From: Porphyrobacter sp.
GTDB taxonomy: Bacteria; Pseudomonadota; Alphaproteobacteria; Sphingomonadales; Sphingomonadaceae
NCBI GenBank assembly: GCA_027533455.1
Contig: JAPZUC010000002.1
Span: 558,001-622,000 of the forward strand
Direction: 5' to 3'
Length of the DNA: 64,000 nucleotides
Shown here: piece after piece, positions 46,718 to 55,642 of the stretch
How positions within the stretch are numbered: position 1 is the stretch's first letter
Layout: each line of letters opens with the position of its first letter
Notes under the pieces: generated by a model
What the model saw: the letters and a program-made list of their open reading frames with translations, nothing else
Databases searched by the model: none
What the model was told of the DNA's origin: nothing
Position numbers and translations under genes: made by a program

Positions 46718-47674
46718 TCATGCCAGATTGAAGACCGCCGGAAGCCTCTGCAGCAACCAAAATGCTCCGACCGAGCCTGCTCCCCAACAGAGCCACGTTC
46801 TGACTGGGTCTGCCCAGCCTGAGCGGTACTTCCGCATCAGAATAGACATCATCAGACCTACGGCCACCAGCAGCAATTGTCCCCCTTCGATGCCAAGATT
46901 GAACGCTAGCAACGCCATCGGCAATTGCGTTTGCGGCAGCCCAATGTCGCGAAGCGCAGATGCAAAGCCAAACCCGTGCAGCAATCCGAACAGCATTGAG
47001 ACGAGGACCGGGAAGCGAAACATGAGTGTGTCCTGCCGGCCTCGTAACGCTTCGGCGGCAAGAAACATCACGCTTAGTGCTATTGCTGCCTCGACTGGGG
47101 CTGGCGGCAATCCCGCAAGGCCGAGCGCAGCAGCACTGATCGACAAGGCATGGCCAAGCGTGAAACCGGTAACCGCAAACAGTATCCGCCTCGTTGAACT
47201 GGCAATGAGCACGAGGCATGCCAGGAAGGCGAGATGGTCCCAACCTCCGAGAATGTGGTCCAGACCCAGCAGAAAATACGCCGCCGATACCCCGCTTGCC
47301 GTTTCCCTCGCAGGTATCAGTACAATGCTCTGGCCTTCTGTGCCTAACGCGGTTGCCTGCTGCCCGTCCCGCCAGGTAACACGGACCAGAATTGGGACTG
47401 CGGGAGCTCCGTTGGGCCAGTCGAGTTCCGCCGAGGCGCCACTGAAGTCGCGAGGGCAGACGAAGTAGGAACCTTTCGCAGCGACACACGGCGCGGTCAG
47501 CCGGGCCTGCGGTGACATTGATTGTGGCACCGCTGGAGGAATTACCAATGTAAGCGAAAAACGCCCCACATCGCTTTCCTCTACGTTGACGGTGACGGGG
47601 AGACCGTCATGCGCACGCACTGGGAAGGCGAGCAAAAGGGCCAACAATACCGCCGCGAAGGCAGAACGGATCAC
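46718..47674 (-). CDS. HupE/UreJ-like membrane protein
   Basis: A 318-residue protein: signal peptide (about 1-21), a periplasmic beta-rich domain (about 22-125) with Cys63 and Cys73 that could pair, then about six transmembrane helices (from about 131). Histidines typical of HupE/UreJ nickel/cobalt permeases lie in GLDHILGGWDHLAF (His140, His147), FTLGHALS (His175) and LLHGFGFA (His233). This matches the two-part HupE_UreJ_2 type rather than classical HupE. Metal transport is inferred, not shown. Its start overlaps the PpiC stop as ATGA, and it ends the cargo operon. Confidence 0.85.
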   Translation of the reverse strand: MIRSAFAAVLLALLLAFPVRAHDGLPVTVNVEESDVGRFSLTLVIPPAVPQSMSPQARLTAPCVAAKGSYFVCPRDFSGASAELDWPNGAPAVPILVRVTWRDGQQATALGTEGQSIVLIPARETASGVSAAYFLLGLDHILGGWDHLAFLACLVLIASSTRRILFAVTGFTLGHALSISAAALGLAGLPPAPVEAAIALSVMFLAAEALRGRQDTLMFRFPVLVSMLFGLLHGFGFASALRDIGLPQTQLPMALLAFNLGIEGGQLLLVAVGLMMSILMRKYRSGWADPVRTWLCWGAGSVGAFWLLQRLPAVFNLA

Positions 47675-48558
47675 CGCAGCGCTCCCAATTCCGGCGCCAG
47701 CACAACCCGGTATTTTCCTGTCAGTTCAGCGATCCTTTGCGCTGCTTCCTGCTTTCGCCAAGCTTCTTGCAGATCGCTCGCCACCTGCGCTCGTACGGCC
47801 TCGAATGGCAATTGGCCGCCGCGTTCTGCCTTCTCGACCCAAACCAGATGAAAACCGTGCGGTGAAGCGAGAGGGCCAATCCAGCCTTGCTTTGCCTGAC
47901 CGGTGAAAAGGGCATCGGCCATGGCCTGCCCGAAGTGCGCGGCCACACTTTCCGGCGTCTGTTCGACATATGTCATGCTGTATAGAAAGCGATCGCCCGT
48001 ATCAGTTGGGTCGGTGCGTCCCGAAACCAGGCCATCGAGGGCTGCCGCAGCACGTTGCTCGCCATCGCGCCCACGGAAAAAGACATGCCGGAACGTGATG
48101 GCGGGCGCTTTGGAGTAAAGCTGCCTGTTGCCGTTGTACCATTTCTCTAACGCCGCCAAGCTTGGCACTTCTGCCTGGCGCACATCCGTTGTCAGCGCAT
48201 ACTCGGCGCTCTGGACCAGCCGCCGCCTGACGACATAGTCCTGACTGTCGAGCCCAAGTTCGAGCGCTTCACGGTAGAGTACTTCTTCACGGACATAGTC
48301 GTCCATCAAAGTGAGGCGCTCGGCACGCGACATCCGCTTGAAGCGTTGCTGAGCCTCCTTCTCGTCGAACAACCTGCTACGCAGTTGCAAAAACCGGACG
48401 AGATCGGAGCTTTCGACGGAAATTCGTCGCGAGCTATCATCCCAGCCCAAGGCCGGTGCAAACAATGCATGCGCCCCGAACAGCGTGCTTCCGGCCAATA
48501 TGAACAGGACGAGCGGCTCTCGCTTTGCCCACCCCAAAGGGTCCCACCACCTCATCAT
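47671..48558 (-). CDS. Membrane-anchored PpiC-type peptidyl-prolyl isomerase
   Basis: A 295-residue foldase. A single N-terminal anchor (about residues 15-35, LVLFILAGSTLFGAHALFAP) is followed by a helical region with DDYVREEVLYREALELGLD, typical of SurA-like N-domains. A parvulin-like domain (about 145-260) includes ITFRHVFFRGRD and GWIGPLASPHGFHLVWVEKAE. It would act in the periplasm, most simply on its cotranscribed partners. It lies 9 bp after the DUF3604 gene and is coupled to the HupE-like gene. Start could be either of two adjacent ATGs. Confidence 0.88.
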   Translation of the reverse strand: MMRWWDPLGWAKREPLVLFILAGSTLFGAHALFAPALGWDDSSRRISVESSDLVRFLQLRSRLFDEKEAQQRFKRMSRAERLTLMDDYVREEVLYREALELGLDSQDYVVRRRLVQSAEYALTTDVRQAEVPSLAALEKWYNGNRQLYSKAPAITFRHVFFRGRDGEQRAAAALDGLVSGRTDPTDTGDRFLYSMTYVEQTPESVAAHFGQAMADALFTGQAKQGWIGPLASPHGFHLVWVEKAERGGQLPFEAVRAQVASDLQEAWRKQEAAQRIAELTGKYRVVLAPELGALR

Positions 48559-48567
48559 CTTTTCAGG

Positions 48568-50460
48568 CTATGGCTCATACCAGATGGGAGAGGAATAGGC
48601 GCGATCCTGGACGGTCATTGGTATGCCGGCCTTCATCGCTCGTTGGAAGAACACGGCATCATAAGCAGTCCATCGAGGCTTAGGGATCTCGATCACTCTG
48701 ACATAATAGAATGCGCGAATACTGGGATCGAAATTCGGATCGGTCCATTGCACCGCCAATTCGGGATCCCCTATGGAGTTGGTGTAGGTAGCAGTCTTGA
48801 GATCGACAGTATTGCCGACCGGTGGTGCCTTGCCCGTTCGTCGATTAACACGACGTCCATCAGACAGTGCCACATCGTAGACCTTTTCGCGCAACTGTCC
48901 TTTCCCATCTACCCAGCCCTTCACGATTTGAATCCGGTCAAGGTTCGCTTCATCCGGGTCTTTGGCCGCTACCACCATGAAGCTGGGTCTCCGCCCCTTC
49001 TTTAATCCGCCGATCAAGTCGCCTCCCATCGGCACACCCTTGCGATAGCCGATCTGTGCGTAGTTTGGTCGGTCGACATCGCCGGGCGCAAAATCGAACC
49101 CACCGAAAAAGCGAAGCATGATGCGCGAGCCTGTCGTTCCATAGACTTCACGGCGCTTGAACGCAGCGAATATTGCCTCACGCGAGTTTTCTGGTGCCCA
49201 CACTGCAGCAAGGCCTGACGCGCCAAGTTCCCAGCTTTCCTGCAACACGCCTGCCATTTTCGCCTCGACCCGATTGGCAGATGGCTCTGATTCAGGAAAT
49301 TTGCCCCAGAAGTCATGCTCGGCCACGGCAGAATATCCAGTATGACTGTCGCTGGAACCAATCATCCCGAACTTGAACGGGTTGATCCCTATCCGCTGCT
49401 CATGCGCGAGACCCTCCAGCAGACCTGATCGGGCATATTCGTAACGCAGCATCCAACCCTGTTTGGGGGCTGAGAGCGAGATGTTGCCTTTGTCCCAGAT
49501 CTCGAAATTCGCAAACTCGTCAGTTGGCGAGAGCGCAGGATGGGTCTCCCCCGTCCCTTTGACCTGTGTCATCTCGTAGACGGGCTCCCAGCGACTACGG
49601 CGGCGCGCGTAGTCGGATGATAGCGCTACGCCCGAAAGCGTTTCCGGCGCGAACATGCGCCCGTTTGAAACATTGCCATTATGCGCGATCGCCAGAACCT
49701 GTCCGCCGGTCATGTCCTCGTAGGTCTGCAACGCAGCCCAAAGATCCTCCGGATCAGTGCTGTCCTGAGCAGAGAACGGCAAAGTCTGACCAACCTTCTC
49801 GCCTCCGTCACGAAACATTACGATACGGTGAAGGTTGTCCCCCTTGAGCATTGAGGTCCACTCGTAGCCACTAAATGCAGAAAAGCGGCTTGGCGCGTTG
49901 AAGCGATCAGCCGCTTGCCAAACTTCGTCCCAGATCGATTGACGCACACTTTCTGGCGTTTTCTTGGCTGGATCAGTGGATTGAATCGCATCGGCGAATT
50001 CCTCGCCAAGACCTACCCGCTGTTCGGCCGAGCGCAGCATCTCAGCCCAGCGCTGGCCTAGCGGCCAGCGCATCAGCACCGGGTCTCGCCCCTCGTTGAG
50101 CCGAGCGAAGACCCCCAGATATTCCGCATGATCGGTCACTACCAGGAAATCGAGCGGCCGGCGAAGCTTAACCGCCATGCCATTGGAAGCGCGCACAGGC
50201 AGTCCCATAGCAAAGCGAAAGGCATCTTCGCGGGTAATCCCCTCGTTGTGGGCGGTAAAGGCGTCGGCAGAGCTGCGCGTGTGAAGGTGCGTATCACCCC
50301 AATAGAGGTTTGTGACAGTTTCGTCTCGGACAACGGGTGAATAGCTGGCCGGCTGAACCCCATCGGACTTGGGCACGGCTCCCACGGCAATCGAAGCACT
50401 GGCCGCCAAAACAAGTCCGGAAAGCCCGCGAATCTTCAAACGTAATTTGTTGTCTGCCAT
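48568..50460 (-). CDS. DUF3604 protein, exported PHP-fold putative metallohydrolase
   Basis: A 630-residue protein of unknown function. The N-terminal ~28 residues form a signal peptide. Metal-ligand motifs of the PHP superfamily are present in order: GDTHLHT (His58, His60), TDHAEYLG (Asp110, His111), GYEW (Glu200), His211, IAHNGN (His260) and SSDSHTG (Asp371, His373). That is a full set for a multi-metal hydrolase, so a periplasmic phosphoesterase or related activity is likely, with unknown substrate. The ATG at 50460 is preferred because it precedes the signal peptide. It lies between the TonB receptor and PpiC genes. Confidence 0.88.
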   Translation of the reverse strand: MADNKLRLKIRGLSGLVLAASASIAVGAVPKSDGVQPASYSPVVRDETVTNLYWGDTHLHTRSSADAFTAHNEGITREDAFRFAMGLPVRASNGMAVKLRRPLDFLVVTDHAEYLGVFARLNEGRDPVLMRWPLGQRWAEMLRSAEQRVGLGEEFADAIQSTDPAKKTPESVRQSIWDEVWQAADRFNAPSRFSAFSGYEWTSMLKGDNLHRIVMFRDGGEKVGQTLPFSAQDSTDPEDLWAALQTYEDMTGGQVLAIAHNGNVSNGRMFAPETLSGVALSSDYARRRSRWEPVYEMTQVKGTGETHPALSPTDEFANFEIWDKGNISLSAPKQGWMLRYEYARSGLLEGLAHEQRIGINPFKFGMIGSSDSHTGYSAVAEHDFWGKFPESEPSANRVEAKMAGVLQESWELGASGLAAVWAPENSREAIFAAFKRREVYGTTGSRIMLRFFGGFDFAPGDVDRPNYAQIGYRKGVPMGGDLIGGLKKGRRPSFMVVAAKDPDEANLDRIQIVKGWVDGKGQLREKVYDVALSDGRRVNRRTGKAPPVGNTVDLKTATYTNSIGDPELAVQWTDPNFDPSIRAFYYVRVIEIPKPRWTAYDAVFFQRAMKAGIPMTVQDRAYSSPIWYEP

Positions 50461-50539
50461 TTTAACGCATCCCCTATGCGGATGGAGAGTGGCGACCGCG
50501 CCAGTTGCGGCCGCCACCTCCACTGACATGAACACAATA

Positions 50540-53092
50540 TCAGTAGCGCACCGTCGCTTGGACTTGAATGGTTCTGGGTGGTGCAATGTAGCCGATCTGA
50601 TCAGCTAGCCGCCAAGGTCCTGCAAAGGACCCCGCCCCAGCACCCGTATTGGGCGCATCGACACCTCCGGTTGCATAGAATTCGTTGCTGAGGTTCTTGC
50701 CGATTAGCGCCAGCTCCCACCTCTTATCCGCCGCCTTCAGCCGGATCGAGGCGTCGAGTTGCACGTATGATTCTTGTTCAGTATAGAAGTTTCCGAAAGC
50801 CGACGTGATGTAGTCATCGCTGAAGCGGCCGTCGAACGAAACGCCGACTGCCATGCTTTGGGATACAGGGCGTTCAAAACTGAACCCCATCGTTGCGGTC
50901 CAAAGGGGTGCATTCGCGGTCGGCAGACCCCTGAGGTTCTGCCGATTTGCGTTTTCACCTGCGGGGACTGGACCAATCGTTACGCCGATTGGAACTGGAT
51001 TGCCCGGAGCAAAAACATTTGTCGCCCTCAAGTTACAGCCCTGCGATTGGGTCTGTCCCTGATAGCATGGCGCGCCAGGCGAGTCGCCATATCGCGCCTT
51101 ATTGTAATTGAGGCTACCGTGCAGTTCGAAACCTTCAAATGCGTCTGGCTGGAACTGGTATTCCAGTTCGAATCCCTTAGTCGTGGCGGAACCAGCATTG
51201 ATGGTGGTGAAGGCGAAGATGTCGGAACGAAAGAAATCGAGCTGCAGATTGCTGAACTTGTACCAATAGGCGCCAAGATTAACTTTGAGCTGCCGACCCG
51301 CAAGAAGGGTCTTGATACCGCCTTCAACACCCTCCGCCGTCTCTGGTTCGAAGGCGAAGTCGTCAATGCCTGCGGTGGGGCTGAGAATCCCCGAGTTCGA
51401 AAATCCGCCTGACTTGTAAGCGGTCTTGTACGCGGCATAGAGCGTCACATCGTCGCTAGGCTGATAGGTAATCGTGGCCTCGGGCGACCAATCGGTCCAG
51501 CTCTGGTCCGCTTCAAGCGTAACGCCCGGCAGGAAGATGCCTTGCGCCACCCGGATCGGATGTGAATATGGCTGGAGGAAGTAGCTGTCTTTGGTTTCAT
51601 CCGTATAACGGACGCCGGCGGTGATTTCGATCTGATCGATCGGCTTGAAGATCAATTGGCCGAACACGGCGATCGTTTCGCCATTGGTTTGCGAGTCCTT
51701 CGAGTTGGCAAGATAGCGCCTGAACGCGGGCGTCGCCGCGCTATTCTCCAATCCGCCGGATGCAGTCCACGCCTGGTAGTCGCGGAACGTATCTTGATAA
51801 TACGCGCCCACCATCGCGTTAAGCGGCCCGTCGAATTCGGTTAGCATGCGAACTTCGGATGAAAAGGCGCGATATTTCGACCACTCGGTAGCCCAGACTT
51901 GCGTAGGCGAGATGGCTGATTGCGCACCGTCGGCATCGAATACGAAGATGTTGCGGTTCTGGTTGTAATTATTGACCCAGGTGAGGGTCATATTTTCGAA
52001 TTCATGTTCGATCGTGCCTGTGATCGACCAAGAGTAATACTTGTTGGCAAGATCACCGCCTTCCTGACCATAGGGGATGGAGTCTGCAATCGCCTGCGGG
52101 AACCGGTTCTGATAGGTGACGAATTGCTCGCGGCAAGGGATTGCCGCGTTGAACTGGTGAGACCCTGTCGGACAACGATACATCACGGCATTGCCGCTAG
52201 GGCTATTCGAGAGATTGTCGGCGTAACTTGCCTTGAGCGAAACCGTGGTCCTGTCCGTCGGGGTCCAACGCAGTGTTACCCTGCCGAGAATGTCTCGGGT
52301 GATCGGCATGAATTCGTCTGCAGCAGGCGCAGGATGTGGTGTCACTACGCCGGGAACTGCCGTAGTGGTGCGATCGGTGGTGGTGTAGACGATAGGTACG
52401 CCACGGTTTCTGAAAAGACCTTGTGAGCTGTCAGCATAACGCAGAGCGACGCGAATTCCCAAGGTGTCCGACAATGGACCCGAGGCCACAGCCTCGCCGA
52501 AATAGCTCCGGCCTTCGAATTCGTAACCCGCCTTGGCGATGAATTCCCGTTTGTCACCCGGATCGGCGGTTACGATATTCACCACGCCTGCGGTCGCGTT
52601 CTTGCCGAAGAAGAGTGCTTGAGGACCCTTCAGCAATTCGATCCTGCCCAGATCGAACAGGCCTTCGTTGATGATACGTCCCTGTCCAAAATACACCCCA
52701 TCCGCGACCACCGCGACTGATTGCTCGAGGCCGATCGAGGTCGTGTTGGCCCCTATGCCCCGCAGCACAAGGGTGGCGCCGGAGCCTGATGGCGAGCGAC
52801 CGATCACGAACTGCGGGCTGATTGCCGCAACGCGCTCAAGGCTGGACAAATCCTGCGCCGCGATGGCCTCAGCGCTGAAGCTGGTGACGGATACAGGGAT
52901 GTCCTGAGTGGATTCCTGCCGCTTGCGGGCGGTGACCACGATCTCCTGGATGCCGCCCTGAACATCGTCGCTAGCGCCTTCGGCCCCCTGCGCCTGCGCC
53001 AAGGCAGGTGTCGCCGCACAAAGCGCAGTCGTTGCAAGGAGGGTCCAGTGCAATCCTCTCGGCCCCAATGCGGCATTTTTCTTCAAGATCAT
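50540..53092 (-). CDS. TonB-dependent outer-membrane receptor
   Basis: An 850-residue receptor: signal peptide, plug domain with the TonB-box-like EIVVTARKR, QDIPVSVTSFS, VLRGIGAN and ELLKGPQALFFGKNATAGVVNI, then a beta-barrel ending in aromatic VRY, the BAM signal. It resembles the broad receptor group expanded in sphingomonads for carbon compounds rather than a specific siderophore receptor; the ligand is unknown. ATG 53092 is preferred since GAGAGG lies 8 nt upstream; 53098 and 53116 are in frame. It heads the cargo operon (79 bp before DUF3604) and is divergent from tetR. Confidence 0.93.
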   Translation of the reverse strand: MILKKNAALGPRGLHWTLLATTALCAATPALAQAQGAEGASDDVQGGIQEIVVTARKRQESTQDIPVSVTSFSAEAIAAQDLSSLERVAAISPQFVIGRSPSGSGATLVLRGIGANTTSIGLEQSVAVVADGVYFGQGRIINEGLFDLGRIELLKGPQALFFGKNATAGVVNIVTADPGDKREFIAKAGYEFEGRSYFGEAVASGPLSDTLGIRVALRYADSSQGLFRNRGVPIVYTTTDRTTTAVPGVVTPHPAPAADEFMPITRDILGRVTLRWTPTDRTTVSLKASYADNLSNSPSGNAVMYRCPTGSHQFNAAIPCREQFVTYQNRFPQAIADSIPYGQEGGDLANKYYSWSITGTIEHEFENMTLTWVNNYNQNRNIFVFDADGAQSAISPTQVWATEWSKYRAFSSEVRMLTEFDGPLNAMVGAYYQDTFRDYQAWTASGGLENSAATPAFRRYLANSKDSQTNGETIAVFGQLIFKPIDQIEITAGVRYTDETKDSYFLQPYSHPIRVAQGIFLPGVTLEADQSWTDWSPEATITYQPSDDVTLYAAYKTAYKSGGFSNSGILSPTAGIDDFAFEPETAEGVEGGIKTLLAGRQLKVNLGAYWYKFSNLQLDFFRSDIFAFTTINAGSATTKGFELEYQFQPDAFEGFELHGSLNYNKARYGDSPGAPCYQGQTQSQGCNLRATNVFAPGNPVPIGVTIGPVPAGENANRQNLRGLPTANAPLWTATMGFSFERPVSQSMAVGVSFDGRFSDDYITSAFGNFYTEQESYVQLDASIRLKAADKRWELALIGKNLSNEFYATGGVDAPNTGAGAGSFAGPWRLADQIGYIAPPRTIQVQATVRY

Positions 53093-53166
53093 GAGCATTT
53101 CCTCTCCCCGTTGCATTTAAAGGCATTTGAGTGCTGCCATTGGATCAATAGATGCCAGAGCAGAAA

Positions 53167-53186
53167 ATTAACGCACCTGTTTTAAT
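53167..53186. promoter_or_regulatory. Possible operator between TonB receptor and TetR genes
   Basis: The divergent gap holds an inverted repeat ATTAA-10 bp-TTAAT, a plausible size for a TetR dimer site. It lies in the AT-rich part of the gap where both promoters must be. The arms are short, so this is tentative. Confidence 0.3.
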
Positions 53187-53240
53187 GGGGAGTGATAGCG
53201 TGACTTGACGACAGTCGGTTTGAGTCCGATTTCATGCAGG

Positions 53241-53942
53241 ATGCCAACGGCCCCAACTTCGTCCGAAATCACACTCAAGAAAACGGGAGGGATTGATCTC
53301 GAACGACTTAGCGCGTCGAAGATACGCATCCTTGAGGCGGCAGAATCGCTCTACACGACCAATGCGATTGAAGCTGTGTCGCTCCGTGAGATTGCGCTCG
53401 CCGCCGGCAACCAGAATACCAATGCGGTGCAGTACCATTTCGGCGGCAAGGACGAATTGCTTCAGGCAATATTTAGCTGGCGCGTTTGGCAGATGGAGAG
53501 TCCGCGCCAGGCGATGCTCGCGCACGCCGAGCGCGATAACAAGCTTTCGGATTTGCGGACGCTCGCAGAAGTACTGTGCCTGCCGCTACTCGATTTGACC
53601 GATGCGGAGGGCCGCCACAGCTATGCGGCATTCCTCATCCAATATCAGCTCAGGATGCGACCGCTTGGCATCTCTCACGCGGCTGATGAGCCGACTTTCT
53701 CCAACAGCAACATCGCCAGACTGTTGCATTTGATCTATGATTGCATGCAAGTCCCCGATCGCGACAAGGGAGACTATCGCGTAGCCTTGGGGCACTTGAT
53801 CTTTGCAAACATGCTGGTCCTTTCGGACGTCGAGCAGCTGCCTCGCCGAGATCCGCAGGCATTTGCGAAAAGGATCGAGGTGACGCTCGACATGGTCGCT
53901 GCCGCATTTTCCGCCGGCGCTAGCGGTGGTCATTCGCGTTGA
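53241..53942 (+). CDS. TetR-family transcriptional regulator
   Basis: A ~233-residue repressor-type regulator. The N-terminal DNA-binding domain shows RILEAAESLY, the helix-turn-helix EAVSLREIALAAGNQNTNAVQYHFGGKDELLQAIF, and a helical ligand-binding domain follows. The HTH variant with NTNAVQYHF resembles regulators of hydrocarbon/steroid or acyl-CoA pathways, but no ligand can be named. It is divergent from the TonB receptor, so it probably controls the cargo operon. The start is uncertain: TTG 53205 is in frame upstream of ATG 53241. Confidence 0.88.
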   Translation: MPTAPTSSEITLKKTGGIDLERLSASKIRILEAAESLYTTNAIEAVSLREIALAAGNQNTNAVQYHFGGKDELLQAIFSWRVWQMESPRQAMLAHAERDNKLSDLRTLAEVLCLPLLDLTDAEGRHSYAAFLIQYQLRMRPLGISHAADEPTFSNSNIARLLHLIYDCMQVPDRDKGDYRVALGHLIFANMLVLSDVEQLPRRDPQAFAKRIEVTLDMVAAAFSAGASGGHSR

Positions 53943-54310
53943 ATCGCAAGGGAGCTTTCGTATGAGGGCCCGCGCAGCGCAGGATGGTTTCGACCCGGAA
54001 CCGACGGATCGAACGGCCAGTTCGAGGTTTTTTAAAGGCTCACGTTGAAATCACTACAAGGCTTTCGAGGCATCCCGGAGAATGACTCTGTGCCATTCCT
54101 CTTCCCACCCACCTTCGGTCATAAGCAGGGCCGGTGCGCGATCCTGAAAACCGAATGGCCGCTTCTGGCTTAACCAGACGTTCAATACGGTAAACTTGAA
54201 TGACCGCCTCTGGGTCACTGCTGCCGGTCATGAGCGAGCTTCAATAAGTGACCTAGATTGCTGCCTTGGCCAGCTTCGTTTGCCCTACACCGCTCCTGCT
54301 CTTTTGAGTT
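53943..54310. other. Intergenic spacer between the cargo and the satellite-like module
   Basis: About 370 bp with no supported gene. It contains a degenerate repeat: GAATGGCCGCTTCTGG near 54154-54169 and GAATGACCGCCTCTGG near 54198-54213. The second copy is flanked by an inverted repeat, ATGACCG (54200-54206) and CGGTCAT (54225-54231). It resembles the small non-coding dispersed repeats of sphingomonads. Confidence 0.4.
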
Positions 54311-54532
54311 TTAGGCGCTGAACCGTGCTGCGGGAGAGACGATCACTTGCAGGTCGTGGCTGATCATCAGCGGTGAGAAGGCGGCAAGTACGCGCTCCGC
54401 ATCAGCCTCTGTAACGATGGTCACGAACAACTGCTTGGCTGTAGTGCCGGTGACTTCATCCCGGCGCCAGCGACAGCCACGCCATCCCATCAGGCCCGCT
54501 CGGCTATCGTGTGGGGTCAATCTCTCTCTCAC
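54311..54532 (-). CDS. Small hypothetical protein
   Basis: A 73-residue ORF starting with GTG that overlaps the stop of the HGGxSTG gene (GTGA), which supports coupling. The C-terminal half (KQLFVTIVTEADAERVLAAF) predicts a beta-alpha-beta ferredoxin-like element, vaguely reminiscent of PII-like or DUF3240 proteins, but too short and diverged to assign. It is the last ORF of the satellite-like module. Confidence 0.45.
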   Translation of the reverse strand: MRERLTPHDSRAGLMGWRGCRWRRDEVTGTTAKQLFVTIVTEADAERVLAAFSPLMISHDLQVIVSPAARFSA

Positions 54533-54792
54533 GCATCGCGCCGCAACCCCTTTAGCAATTGACGCACTTCCGCACTCAAGGCCCGCGCCTCTTTCGTCTC
54601 GCCACCGTGCTTATAGCTACCGTTGCGCTCACCACGCGGTGCGCCCGAGCCTTTAGCGCCGCCGTGGAGCCTGCACCGCTTCTTGCCCGTCATCGCGGGG
54701 CAGCGGCACGGGTTCCCCGCCCGGTTGCGGGCTTGGCAAAGAGGGGCGTTCGTCAGCAGGGGACGCGCCCCGTTCATGGGGTTGTCCGTCAC
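54529..54792 (-). CDS. HGGxSTG-type small protein
   Basis: An 87-residue protein with CQARNRAGNPCRCPAMTGKKRC, a four-cysteine pattern suggesting a small zinc-binding fold, followed by LHGGAKGSGAPRGERNGSYKHG. This cysteine plus HGG/KHG signature is common in prophages and integrative elements; its role is unknown. A GTG start at 54792 fits best because GGAGGGGG lies just upstream. It overlaps the preceding gene by 140 bp in another frame. Confidence 0.7.
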   Translation of the reverse strand: MTDNPMNGARPLLTNAPLCQARNRAGNPCRCPAMTGKKRCRLHGGAKGSGAPRGERNGSYKHGGETKEARALSAEVRQLLKGLRRDA

Positions 54793-55486
54793 TTTCCCCC
54801 TCCCCCCTGTGATAGTGAATGTGCTGGTGTAGTTCCTTGCGGACATTGATCGACTGCTTTGCAGTGCGCCCACGCTGACGGAGCCGTTTCAGCGCCTCCA
54901 GTTGCTCAGTGAAGGCTCTAGCCAATTTGGCCGCAGTCGCCGCCGTCCGGGTGTCGCATTCGTATCGGAGCGCCATTGCCGATGCCTTCATGGTTAGGAG
55001 GTGAATGGCGACCATTTGCGCCGCGAGCGCTGCCTCCATCTCGTTCCTCGGCTTAACGCTGTTGACGATGCCAATGGCAGCACTGAACAGCTTCTCGTCG
55101 AGCCTCCATTGCTTTGCCTCTTCGTCCCAATGGTCAGGACCGCACAAGGCTTCTAGCTGCCGCATGAATGTCGCGATGACAGCTTGCGACCGTGTGCCGA
55201 AGGCATCGGCAAGCTGGAGCGTCCACAACCTAGGATCGTTGTGAGGCGCGGTCCAATGTTCTTCGTCCATGCCCGCCGCCTCCAGCATTACGCCGGGAGG
55301 ATAGGGCCGTGCATAGGCTCTGCGCTCTGCCGCTTCTTCCCAGTCACGCAGCTCGTCGGCTGGATCGGGGCGATTGCGGGTGCGACGCTTCCGGCGCGGC
55401 GTCGCAGCAGCGTCTAGCGACGCTGGATCAATAAGCCCGTCCTGCAGGGGTGGCGTTCCCGGACTTTGGCTTTTCTCACTTGGCAT
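54653..55486 (-). CDS. Phage/satellite-type hypothetical protein
   Basis: A 277-residue protein with a basic N-terminus (RRKRRTRNRP), a conserved-looking centre (MDEEHWTAPHNDPRLWTLQLADAF) and a helical C-terminal part rich in Arg/Lys (FTEQLEALKRLRQRGRTAK), ending in a low-complexity Pro/Arg tail. No domain is recognised. The pairing with an HGGxSTG gene downstream suggests a mobile-element function, possibly DNA packaging (inference). The start at 55486 is uncertain; the frame is open to 55579. Confidence 0.65.
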   Translation of the reverse strand: MPSEKSQSPGTPPLQDGLIDPASLDAAATPRRKRRTRNRPDPADELRDWEEAAERRAYARPYPPGVMLEAAGMDEEHWTAPHNDPRLWTLQLADAFGTRSQAVIATFMRQLEALCGPDHWDEEAKQWRLDEKLFSAAIGIVNSVKPRNEMEAALAAQMVAIHLLTMKASAMALRYECDTRTAATAAKLARAFTEQLEALKRLRQRGRTAKQSINVRKELHQHIHYHRGEGESDGQPHERGASPADERPSLPSPQPGGEPVPLPRDDGQEAVQAPRRR

Positions 55487-55642
55487 CAGTACGCCCTTTC
55501 TCGCGCGAGGCGACGATGCGAGGTCTGCAGATTCACGCGAGGGACGCATAGGGACGGTTGTTCCGTATGATTGCCACACGCGCGCGCACGTGGAGCCGAT
55601 AATGGGAAAAATGCGTCCAATGCGGCCCCATCCGTCCCTGCC

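Noticed and set aside
54040-54231. 63-codon minus frame in the spacer
   Set aside because: No start context or motif; it overlaps the degenerate repeat and is probably non-coding.
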